Shown in pieces: positions 1-7,300 of a DNA stretch of 43,709 bases (position 1 is the first letter of the stretch; each line of letters opens with the position of its first letter). Under the pieces are notes generated by a model that had not been told where the DNA came from, did not search any database, and was given only the letters and a program-made list of their open reading frames with translations. Source of the DNA: Ruminococcus sp. (GTDB lineage: Bacteria > Bacillota > Clostridia > Oscillospirales > Acutalibacteraceae); assembly GCA_022779485.1 (NCBI GenBank), contig JALFTC010000009.1, forward strand, positions 1 through 43,709. The letters are read 5' to 3'. The translations under genes and the position numbers were made by a program.

Positions 1-413
1 AGCATATCCTTCATATACGCACGAGCCTGTTCAGAAGAGATACGCTCACTTACCATATTCTTCACGCAGACCTCAATTAAATCGTCCATATTATGATACA
101 TATACTCGCCGTCAGCATAACACCACTTGCAATATTCCTCATTAAAATCACCGTTTGGTTCTTTGCTGGTTGTAGCATCTTCAAGCGGCATTCCACAGCA
201 TTGGCAAATAAGCTGTCTTGGTGAGCCAAGAAGTGTGTTGATTGAAACATCAAATAGCTTTGATAATAGTTTTAAAGTTTCGGTATTCGGTGTAGTTTCA
301 CCGTTTTCCCAACGAGAAACAGCCTGTCGGGTTACAAACACCTTTTCCGCAAGCTCATCTTGTGACATACCTTTCTTCGTTCTGAGTCCAAGAATAACAT
401 CTTTTGTATCCAT
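1..413 (-). CDS. XRE-family regulator with C-terminal zinc-ribbon domain, partial
   Basis: The protein begins MDTKDVILGLRTKKGMSQDE and its 3' end lies outside the window. Residues about 5-60 form a classic XRE/Cro helix-turn-helix (GMSQDELAEKVFVTRQAVSR, then WENGETTPNTETL). After it comes a cysteine-rich part (CQCCGMPL, later CKWCYADGEY) typical of the small putative zinc-ribbon domain that follows XRE domains in many Clostridia. The ATG at 413 has an AGGTGA ribosome binding site. It is probably a DNA-binding transcription regulator in the cytoplasm. The minus-strand permease lies directly upstream with about 80 bases between them, so the two may be co-transcribed. The regulated target is unknown; the permease itself is a reasonable guess. 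Confidence 0.85.
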   Translation of the reverse strand, partial: MDTKDVILGLRTKKGMSQDELAEKVFVTRQAVSRWENGETTPNTETLKLLSKLFDVSINTLLGSPRQLICQCCGMPLEDATTSKEPNGDFNEEYCKWCYADGEYMYHNMDDLIEVCVKNMVSERISSEQARAYMKDM

Positions 414-495
414 ATGTTTATCACCTCATACCAATAATACCGCAAGTAATATAGTTTAACAAGCAACTCGCTGTTGCTGCAAATTCCGATTTATC

Positions 496-1623
496 CTACT
501 TTATAACATACATCAACATTAACGCCACAAGAAAAATTATATTGGCAACGGTAAAAAACAGGAGATACTTTCCTTTGGATACATTTTTCTTTTGCGCTAT
601 GAATTTGTATGAAATCAGACTTGCCATAGATGCGATTAATGTACCTAAACCGCCTATATTAGTGCCGACAATCAATGTCGGTAAATTATCAGTGAAATTT
701 GACAAAAGCAGTGCCGCCGGAACATTGCTTACAACCTGAGAGGTAAGCACAGCAGTAATCACCTCATTGCCTGAGATGCATTTCTGTAACAGAGATGAAA
801 ACATTGGAAGTCTGCCCATATTTCCAATGAATATAAAGAACCCTACAAATGTCAGCAACAGGGAATAGTCCACTTTTTTCAGCACTTTTCTGTCAAAGAT
901 TATAATTGCACAAAGTGTAACGACAAACGCAATAATAACACTAATAACACGCAATACCGCAAGAATACAAATGCAAAACAGCACAGCATATATTATCACT
1001 TTGCAGGTGTTATTTTCTTTGCTATTCGTGGTCAGACTTACGGTGATTTTCTTGTTCCCAAAAGTTCCTATGGCAAAACTACTGACAAGCAACATTGCAA
1101 GCGATAAGACTGTATAAGGCAACATCAATAAAATGAATTTTTCAAAAGCCATACCCGATTTTCCGTACAGATACAAATTCTGCGGATTGCCGATTGGCGT
1201 CAGCATACTTCCAAGATTAGCTGCAATGGTTTGCAAAATCACCACGGGAATAAGCCACTTTTTCTCCTCTGCCTGCCCAATCATATCAAACAGTACAAAG
1301 GTAAACGGAACAAAGGTTATGAGCGCCACATCATTGGTAATTATCATACTGAAAAAGAAGCAAAGTATAGTCAGCGTTACCACAAGCTGGCGAATATTTT
1401 GCACCTTATTTAACAGCTTTCGTGAGATTTCTTCAAAGACGCCCATACTCTGAAAGCCTGCCATCAGTGCCATCAACGAGAACAATATTCCAAGTGTCCT
1501 GAAATCTATGTACTCAATATATTCCTTGTCCGGTGTTACAAAGAACATTGAAATCATCGCAAGCACACAGGCGACAATTAATATGGCTTCTTGTTTTATA
1601 AACTCAAAAATTTTCCTCTTCAC
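496..1623 (-). CDS. SLC13/ArsB-type anion permease
   Basis: A 375-residue integral membrane protein with about ten hydrophobic segments. The composition and motifs such as the TNDVALITFVPF region (residues about 96-107) and NIGGLGTLIASM near the C-terminus match the ion transporter superfamily that includes SLC13/DASS and ArsB/NhaD permeases. Members move organic or inorganic anions across the cytoplasmic membrane, often with Na+ or H+. The TNDV motif and the repeated helical-hairpin layout are seen directly. The substrate cannot be told from sequence; citrate, dicarboxylates, sulfate and arsenite are all possible in this superfamily. It is slightly shorter than many members (400-450 residues) but looks intact. 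A consensus promoter lies about 65-90 bases upstream. Confidence 0.8.
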   Translation of the reverse strand: MKRKIFEFIKQEAILIVACVLAMISMFFVTPDKEYIEYIDFRTLGILFSLMALMAGFQSMGVFEEISRKLLNKVQNIRQLVVTLTILCFFFSMIITNDVALITFVPFTFVLFDMIGQAEEKKWLIPVVILQTIAANLGSMLTPIGNPQNLYLYGKSGMAFEKFILLMLPYTVLSLAMLLVSSFAIGTFGNKKITVSLTTNSKENNTCKVIIYAVLFCICILAVLRVISVIIAFVVTLCAIIIFDRKVLKKVDYSLLLTFVGFFIFIGNMGRLPMFSSLLQKCISGNEVITAVLTSQVVSNVPAALLLSNFTDNLPTLIVGTNIGGLGTLIASMASLISYKFIAQKKNVSKGKYLLFFTVANIIFLVALMLMYVIK

Positions 1624-1685
1624 ATTTTACTCCAAATTCTTGTTTACAGATAATTGATAGATAAGCACATCCCTATTACAAATAA

Positions 1686-1714
1686 ATGATAGCAAATGCA
1701 CTATCGTATGTCAA
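1686..1714 (-). promoter_or_regulatory. Sigma-A type promoter of the permease gene with inverted repeat in the spacer
   Basis: On the minus strand a TTGACA box (1709-1714) is followed after 17 bases by TATCAT (1686-1691). The spacer and -10 contain GATAG...CTATC, an inverted repeat that could be a repressor operator. The permease ATG lies about 63 bases downstream. Confidence 0.7.
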
Positions 1715-1771
1715 TCAACTTACAGACACAACTTTTAAATTTCTGTAATCTGTAAATTTATCAAATTATAT

Positions 1772-2245
1772 ATGTTTTGGAATATTCAGGACGGACATCA
1801 TCCGATTATTTTAACGGAGCGCAAGAAACACTCTGATTTGCTCACAGGACTTATTAAAGACAAATGTGATAATGTATTTGTATTAAGCGGCAAGTATAAG
1901 GCTAAAGATAAGAAGCTGAAATTAGAACAAATTAAAGCTGTGCCAAAGTCTGAAAATCTTGTTATTGTTGCAACGGGCAAATATGTTGGAGAAGGCTTTG
2001 ATGAACCAAGGCTTGATACGCTTTTCCTTGCAATGCCGATTGCGTGAAAAGGGACTCTTACGCATTATCCAGGCAGATTGCACCGAAATTATGACGGCAA
2101 GCAGGAGGTTTGCGTTTACGATTATGCAGATATTTTTATGCCGTTGCTTGAAAGAATGTATCATAAAAGAGTAAGAGGATATGCAGAATTGGGATATACA
2201 GTGAAATCTTCAGATAATGAAACGAGCATATTGATTTTTAATTGA
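1772..2245 (+). pseudogene. C-terminal relic of a superfamily II helicase, with in-frame TGA
   Basis: The reading frame gives HHPIILTERKKHSDLLTGLI, then VATGKYVGEGFDEPRLDTLF and, after a TGA at 2045-2047, HYPGRLHRNYDGK and VYDYADIFMPLLERMYHKRV. These are motifs IV, V and VI of a DEAD/DEAH-box helicase C-terminal domain of the type found in phage- or restriction-linked helicases. The frame stays the same on both sides of the stop codon. In relatives this position is normally tryptophan (an A/S-WKGTL pattern), so TGG to TGA is the likely change. The N-terminal RecA domain with Walker A is missing and no ribosome binding site is present. It is a truncated, non-functional remnant. Confidence 0.75.
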
Positions 2246-2319
2246 TACACAAAAATTATCATAATTGTAATAGCGAAAAATAATTCACATTAACATCAAA
2301 GATTATTATTTATTGAAAA

Positions 2320-2371
2320 GTTTGCACTAAAGTACATTGTGTACAAAAAACAAAGCTATTAAAATTATATT
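2320..2371 (+). promoter_or_regulatory. Conserved regulon element, copy 1, upstream of lipoprotein gene
   Basis: GTTTGCACTAAAGTAC, then ATTGT (2320-2340), preceded by TGAAAA. The same core precedes three other transcription units in the next 10 kb. Possible -10 boxes are TATTAA (2357-2362) or TATATT (2366-2371), a weaker fit than at the other copies. The next start codon is at 2457. Confidence 0.6.
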
Positions 2372-2456
2372 AGGAATAATTAGGTCTTGTGTGTAATAAT
2401 TTTCGATGAATTATCTGTTTAAGTAGGATTTTAATGATGTAAAATAAAAAATAAAA

Positions 2457-2969
2457 ATGAAATTAGTTGTTAAGAATATAATTATTATGTGCTTATTATC
2501 AGTTGTATTTTCATTGTTTGGTTGTTCGCCTCAGCCTGCAAAAACCGTTTCGGAAATTTCTTCAATCTCAATTACGCAAAACCATATGAACAGGGCATAT
2601 TGCTATGCCTTCTCGGCATATGAAGATAACGATAAATATTTTTTTAATGCATGGTGTGTTTTAAAAGACGGCGAAAATGGTTCAAAAGAGGTTGATATTC
2701 AAAATATCGAAATAACCGAAGCTGAGTTTTCTGAGTTTAAAAGGCTTAATGAAAAATACGGTTTTGCAGATTACGCTAAAAGGAATAATAACAAGAAATA
2801 TAATATTTCTGACAAAACAACAAACAGCTTCAAGGTGTGCTTTGGTGGCAAAACATTAACGCTGAAAACAGACAATGAGTGCTATGATGCAGTTTATGAT
2901 TATTTTATAACCCTTACAACTAAGGAAACACTGAATACCTTGTTTAGAGATGGAATAATAGTATGTTAA
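2457..2969 (+). CDS. Small lipoprotein of unknown function
   Basis: A 170-residue protein with a lysine-containing start, a hydrophobic segment and a lipobox SLFGC ending at Cys23, so it should be lipid-anchored on the outer face of the membrane. The mature part has no domain I recognise. It overlaps the next gene by 7 bases, suggesting translational coupling. No clear ribosome binding site precedes the ATG (the upstream bases are A-rich). The last 16 codons include the end sequence of the MITE-like repeat found elsewhere in this region (2921-2937), so the present C-terminus (TKETLNTLF...) may derive from a repeat insertion. The conserved regulon element lies about 120 bases upstream. Confidence 0.75.
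   Translation: MKLVVKNIIIMCLLSVVFSLFGCSPQPAKTVSEISSISITQNHMNRAYCYAFSAYEDNDKYFFNAWCVLKDGENGSKEVDIQNIEITEAEFSEFKRLNEKYGFADYAKRNNNKKYNISDKTTNSFKVCFGGKTLTLKTDNECYDAVYDYFITLTTKETLNTLFRDGIIVC
2921..2937 (+). repeat. MITE end fragment inside a coding region
   Basis: TAAGGAAACACTGAATA matches the terminal sequence of the full repeat copies at 11829, 12685 and 14862. No second end is visible nearby. Confidence 0.6.
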
Positions 2970-3457
2970 GTTTTTTTGAAAAAATGGATATGATTGATGC
3001 GGACGGCGGAGTTGTACAAAGTGTCAATACTAATGCTCCGAAAATTATTAAGTCCAAGCAGATAATTATTTTTGAATGTAAATTTTCAACCCTTGCTTTT
3101 TTAGATTTGGATGAAGAAATAGGAAATCGTGTTTACATATTGGAAGCAAGGCTTGAGAATGAATTTGTGAATGGCAGATATCGCCAGCGTTCTCGTTTCG
3201 AAAATAATGTAGATGTTACATTTAAAGCAGAGCCATCTTTTATGGAGTGTTTGCAAAGAATAATTGAGGAGCATAATCTTGCGAAAAATAACGGTGTATG
3301 CGTTAAAGTTAATGGACTGCCTGATATGTATGGGGCAAAGTTAATGGTGGATTACGCTTCCGGTGAAAGAATCTATACTTCGAACAATCAAGATAATTTT
3401 CTTTCCGTGAATGTTATGAAAGCGATGCTTAGGCTCTTTCGTACACAATTATCATAA
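2963..3457 (+). CDS. Hypothetical protein, 164 residues
   Basis: Begins MLSFFEKMDMIDADGGVVQS, overlapping the end of the upstream lipoprotein gene. There is no signal peptide or membrane segment, so it should be cytoplasmic. The sequence alternates beta-like and helical stretches (KQIIIFECKFSTLAFLDLD, then EEHNLAKNNG). I do not recognise the family. Overlap with the lipoprotein and a strong terminator directly after it show a two-gene unit. The start is uncertain: a second ATG at 2987 is possible, but neither has a strong ribosome binding site. Confidence 0.7.
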   Translation: MLSFFEKMDMIDADGGVVQSVNTNAPKIIKSKQIIIFECKFSTLAFLDLDEEIGNRVYILEARLENEFVNGRYRQRSRFENNVDVTFKAEPSFMECLQRIIEEHNLAKNNGVCVKVNGLPDMYGAKLMVDYASGERIYTSNNQDNFLSVNVMKAMLRLFRTQLS

Positions 3458-3460
3458 TGA

Positions 3461-3490
3461 AAAATGTCGCTCTTTTGGGGCGACATTTTT
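3461..3490 (+). terminator. Rho-independent terminator
   Basis: AATGTCGC, a short loop, GCGACATTTTT, immediately after the stop codon at 3457. Confidence 0.85.
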
Positions 3491-3559
3491 AGTAATTATG
3501 TGTTTGAATTTTGGCTTTATTATGGTAGAATAGATCCATGAGAAAGTGAGGTGAACGCC

Positions 3560-5221
3560 ATGGGAAAAAGAGATAAAAAGAATATATTATATGCAATCGG
3601 TGTGGCTTCTTTGCTTGTAATAGCATATTATTCCCGTGCGTTCCACACTCAGGTAGATGAACCTATCATTAAAATGCTTTTGGTAATGATTAGAAGCGTT
3701 ATTCAAATTTCCCTTGTTATCGGGTGGTGCTCGTCTGTCGGAACAAGAATTATCAATAAACAGGTTAGACATTATCTCATAGCGGTTGGCATATTGCTGG
3801 CATTTTGGCTTATTCTCAGAACCTGCAAATGGGAGTTTATTGCCCAAAACGGCACACATTTAGGGCGTTACCTATGGTATGCCTATTATATCCCCATGGT
3901 GTTTGTACCCCTTTTGGGTGTATTTATTATCGACCATATCGGTAAGGCTGAAAACTATAACACTCCACGCAGAATGAAATATCTATACATACCTGCAGTA
4001 CTGCTTGTGCTTTCGGTATTTACAAACGACCTGCATCAACTTGTTTTTTCCTTTCCAAACGGAATTGAGTACGGCGAATCCGATTATAATTATCAGGCAT
4101 TGTATTACATAACTATGGCTTGGTTTATCCTTCTGGGCATCTACTTTGTAGTAATGCTGATTAAAAAGAGCCGAGTACCCTCAAGTAAGAGCTTTCAAAA
4201 GCTCCCCGCAGTAATTTTGGGGATTTCCATAATTTTTTGGGTGTTGTATTGTATGCAGATAGTGAGCGGTGATTTGGCGGCCATTGATTGCATAATGATT
4301 ATTTCCCTTTTGGAAAGCGCAATTCAAAGCGGTCTTATTCCGTCCAATACAAGTTATAACGAACTGTTCCGCAGTTCAACGGTATCTGCACAGATTGTTG
4401 ATACCAATTATCAGCCATGTATGGTTTCAGGTACAGCAACAGCACTAACTGAGGATGTGATGAAAAGTGCCAAAGCCGAACCTGTTGACTTGGGAGATAC
4501 CATACTGCACAGCAAAAAAATTACCGGCGGTTATGTTCTTTGGCAGGACGATGTAAAACAAATTAAAGAGCTCATAAAGGAACTCCGTTACACCCGGGAA
4601 AGACTGGGAGAAAGCAACGAACTTTTGAAAGCAGAGCTGGAGTTAAAGGAAAACCGTGCCGGGACGAAAGAAAAAAACCGTTTATACGACCGAATTGCCA
4701 AAGAAGTCGCACCTCAGCTTGCAAAAGCAGAGGAACTCTTGAAACTTGCAGAGTCCGAGCCTAAGCAGACGAAAAGCGTAATTGCAAAGGTATCCGTAAT
4801 TTGTGCGTACATCAAGCGTAGGGGCAATCTACTTTTGCTTGAAGAGGAAAACAATATAATCCCTGCAAGGGAACTTGAATACTGTATCAGAGAATCCCTT
4901 GACAATTTACGGCTTGGGAACATTTTTACATCCTTTGACAGTAAATGTGACGGAGAACTTAAGTTGGAGCTGGCAGTGGTTGCTTTCGATTTTTATGAAA
5001 ATATTGTTGAAAGACTGCTTGACGATGCCACCGCTATACTGATACATCTTGACTGCAAAGACGGTATCATAAAAATGCGGTTACAGATAGGATGCAATAA
5101 AGATATTGCCCAGCATACATTGTCAGAACTGTCCGTACACTGCGGAAATTTTGAGTGGAATATTCAAGACGAGGATGTCACCGTTACTTTGCTTGTTTCA
5201 GAGGGAGGTGGCGACAAATGA
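3560..5221 (+). CDS. 7TM membrane sensor protein, kinase-like accessory
   Basis: A 553-residue protein. Residues about 5-240 hold seven hydrophobic segments of the histidine kinase N-terminal 7TM type. Residues about 260-330 look PAS-like (YNELFRSSTVSAQIVDTNYQ), then there is a long charged helix (RYTRERLGESNELLKAELEL) and a C-terminal part. That C-terminal part shows no clear HATPase N, G1 or G2 boxes and no obvious phospho-accepting H-box. I therefore read it as a sensor partner or degenerate kinase rather than an active one. The ATG at 3560 follows GAGGTGA at proper spacing; a GTG at 3551 is less likely. The stop overlaps the ATG of the next gene (ATGA), so the two sensor proteins and the response regulator form one operon. 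Confidence 0.8.
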   Translation: MGKRDKKNILYAIGVASLLVIAYYSRAFHTQVDEPIIKMLLVMIRSVIQISLVIGWCSSVGTRIINKQVRHYLIAVGILLAFWLILRTCKWEFIAQNGTHLGRYLWYAYYIPMVFVPLLGVFIIDHIGKAENYNTPRRMKYLYIPAVLLVLSVFTNDLHQLVFSFPNGIEYGESDYNYQALYYITMAWFILLGIYFVVMLIKKSRVPSSKSFQKLPAVILGISIIFWVLYCMQIVSGDLAAIDCIMIISLLESAIQSGLIPSNTSYNELFRSSTVSAQIVDTNYQPCMVSGTATALTEDVMKSAKAEPVDLGDTILHSKKITGGYVLWQDDVKQIKELIKELRYTRERLGESNELLKAELELKENRAGTKEKNRLYDRIAKEVAPQLAKAEELLKLAESEPKQTKSVIAKVSVICAYIKRRGNLLLLEEENNIIPARELEYCIRESLDNLRLGNIFTSFDSKCDGELKLELAVVAFDFYENIVERLLDDATAILIHLDCKDGIIKMRLQIGCNKDIAQHTLSELSVHCGNFEWNIQDEDVTVTLLVSEGGGDK

Positions 5222-6501
5222 TAGGCTTTTGTGATTTGCATTATGCAGTAAAGTCAATCTTTCTTGTAATAACATTTGTTGCGGTTTGTTCCGGCATTTG
5301 TCTGTTGCCTCGTGTTTTCAGCAGGAAAAAACTACTGCCAAAACTTCTTGTTCCAATTTGTATTATACTCAGCGGAGCAATGCTGATTTTGTTTGCAGCT
5401 CAGGTAAAATCGGATCATCCCTCTTGGCATATATCTCCGATTATTGAGAGGGTTACAGAATTGCCGGTAATACTTCCGATTTTACTACTGCTTGCTATCA
5501 TTGCAGTGCTTTTGATTATTGTAGTAAAGGAATGGCAGTTTGAAAGAAATTCCATCACCCGCTCGTCAGTAAAGGAAAGTCTTGATTACCTTAACACAGG
5601 CCTTTGCTTTGCTCACAAAAACGGTATGGTAATGCTTATAAATCACCGAATGAATAATCTGAGCCACACAATATTCGGCAGAGATTTACAGAATGCCAAT
5701 AGGTTCTGGGAAAACTTGAGTAACGGAGAAATACAGTCAGGTGTAACAAGGCTGTCTATGGGGGCAAATCCGTCTTTGCGTTTGCCGGATAAAACTGTGT
5801 GGACTTTCTCCCGTGAAGTGATTGAAGGTATCACTCAACTCACAGCAGCGGAAACGACACAACTGAATAAACTGACTGAAGAACTGAAAGAAAAGAACGC
5901 AGAGCTTACTGTTATGAATAATCGTTTGCGTAAGTACGGCGAGAATGTTGATAAGCTTACACGGGAAAAAGAGCGTTTGGAAACAAAAGCCCATATTCAC
6001 AGAGAACTTGGTCAGACATTGCTCACAACACGCCGATATTTGCGCAGTGAGAATGACAATCCTCAGGAACTGCTTAATATGTTGAAACGCAATATTGCAA
6101 TGCTTCGTATGGAAGCGGAAAGTCCAAAAAACGATAAGCCAATAGTTATGCTTATGAAAGCAGCACACTCTGCCGGAATTGAAGTGCTTATCACCGGACA
6201 TATGCCAAAGCAGGAGGATGCAAATCGACTGTTTTTTGAAGCTGCGACAGAAGCACTCACTAATGCAGTGCGACACGCCGATGCAAAAAAGCTTTGTGTT
6301 GAGTTGACGGAAGATGATAAAGCATATTTCGCTTGTTTTACTAATGACGGCAGTAAGCCACAGAATAAAATTGTAGAGGGTGGCGGACTCGGTTCTCTCA
6401 GACTAAAAACAGAACAAATCGGTGGAACAATGGAAGTACTGAATCAACCGGAATTTGTTCTCAAACTAACCGTTTTGAAGAAAAGAGGTGACAATCTGTG
6501 A
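5218..6501 (+). CDS. Membrane sensor histidine kinase
   Basis: A 427-residue protein starting MIGFCDLHYAVKSIF. About three hydrophobic segments fill residues 10-115, followed by a PAS-like stretch, a coiled coil (about 220-265) and a phospho-acceptor helix (HIHRELGQTLLTTRRYL). The catalytic domain has an N box (FFEAATEALTNAVRHADAKK) and a glycine-rich segment (GGGLGSLRLKTEQIGG), as in kinases of the NarX/DesK/LiaS class. It should autophosphorylate on histidine and pass phosphate to the response regulator encoded next, whose GTG overlaps its stop codon. The ATG at 5218 lies within an ATGA overlap and has GGAGGTG just upstream. Confidence 0.85.
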   Translation: MIGFCDLHYAVKSIFLVITFVAVCSGICLLPRVFSRKKLLPKLLVPICIILSGAMLILFAAQVKSDHPSWHISPIIERVTELPVILPILLLLAIIAVLLIIVVKEWQFERNSITRSSVKESLDYLNTGLCFAHKNGMVMLINHRMNNLSHTIFGRDLQNANRFWENLSNGEIQSGVTRLSMGANPSLRLPDKTVWTFSREVIEGITQLTAAETTQLNKLTEELKEKNAELTVMNNRLRKYGENVDKLTREKERLETKAHIHRELGQTLLTTRRYLRSENDNPQELLNMLKRNIAMLRMEAESPKNDKPIVMLMKAAHSAGIEVLITGHMPKQEDANRLFFEAATEALTNAVRHADAKKLCVELTEDDKAYFACFTNDGSKPQNKIVEGGGLGSLRLKTEQIGGTMEVLNQPEFVLKLTVLKKRGDNL

Positions 6502-7121
6502 TAAATGTTCTGATTGTTGAAGATGATCCTATGGCAAGACAGTTACTTGAAATATACATAAACACAAGTGAAAAGTACAACCATATTCAGTCCGTTGAAA
6601 GTGCGGCTTTGGCTGAGTTTTGCTGTCGTACCAATAAAGTGGATGTCATTTTGATGGATGTATGTACGGCTATGAACGCAAGTGGCTTGGACGCTGCCGA
6701 AAAAATCAAGAAGAACTTTCCTGACACAAAGGTCATTATTATAACCAGTCAACCTGAGTGTAGCTTTATTGACAGAGCGCACAAAGTGGGCGTTGACAGC
6801 TTTTGGTATAAAAGTTCCGCAGCAGAAGAAATACTGTCCGTTTTGGATCGCACAATGGCGGGGGAACAGGTATATCCGGAATCCGCCCCATCCCTTAAGC
6901 TGGGAGATACATTTAGCGAAAATCTTACCCACCGTGAGTTTGAGGTTCTTCGGGAATTAGTCGCAGGTGAGTCGGACGCCGCTATTGCAGAAAAACTGTT
7001 TATGTCACTTCGCACAGTAAAAGGGCATATTCAGAGTATGAGGGAAAAAACAGGGTTCAGAAACCGCACCGAGCTTGCCGTTCGAGCAAGGGAAAGCGGT
7101 TTGATAATTAACAATAAATAA
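6498..7121 (+). CDS. NarL/LuxR-type response regulator
   Basis: A 207-residue protein. The receiver domain (about 1-125) has the acidic pocket E8-D9-D10, phospho-acceptor D54 (VILMDVC) and a conserved lysine in SFWYKSSA. The C-terminal LuxR helix-turn-helix (about 143-200) reads LTHREFEVLRELVAGESDAA, then KLFMSLRTVKGHIQSM. It starts with GTG, overlapping the kinase stop as GTGA, with AGAGGTGA upstream. It most likely receives phosphate from the adjacent kinase and activates promoters. The nearest candidates are the four promoters in this window that share a conserved element; this link is inferred from position only. Confidence 0.9.
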   Translation: MINVLIVEDDPMARQLLEIYINTSEKYNHIQSVESAALAEFCCRTNKVDVILMDVCTAMNASGLDAAEKIKKNFPDTKVIIITSQPECSFIDRAHKVGVDSFWYKSSAAEEILSVLDRTMAGEQVYPESAPSLKLGDTFSENLTHREFEVLRELVAGESDAAIAEKLFMSLRTVKGHIQSMREKTGFRNRTELAVRARESGLIINNK

Positions 7122-7136
7122 TCAATATTTACGCAT

Positions 7137-7166
7137 AAAGTGCTGTCTGAAAAGACGGCACTTTTT
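7137..7166 (+). terminator. Rho-independent terminator
   Basis: AAAGTGCTGTCT, loop GAAA, AGACGGCACTTTTT, just after the response regulator gene. Confidence 0.85.
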
Positions 7167-7181
7167 CGTTTCGTATGAAAA

Positions 7182-7227
7182 GTTTGCACTAAAGTACGAT
7201 GTGCAAGAATAGAGGTGGTGATATAAT
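7182..7227 (+). promoter_or_regulatory. Conserved regulon element, copy 2, with -10 box
   Basis: The core GTTTGCACTAAAGTAC plus GATGT (7182-7202) is followed after 19 bases by TATAAT (7222-7227). The -35 position is covered by the element and has no TTGACA, as expected for an activator-dependent promoter. TTGCAC and GTGCAA form an inverted repeat here. The downstream gene starts at 7301. Confidence 0.7.
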
Positions 7228-7300
7228 GATGTTGGGGCAAAAGATATTTTCCCCTTATCCGATACTACATATTGTATAAAAAAGTTGAAAGGAGTTTCTT

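Noticed and set aside
2033..2060. TGA read as tryptophan by a recoded genetic code
   Set aside because: Many intact genes here (for example those overlapping as ATGA) clearly end at TGA, so a single nonsense mutation is the simpler reading.
5643..6276. Long antisense frames opposite the kinase gene
   Set aside because: They have no ribosome binding site or protein pattern and mirror the codon structure of the sense gene.
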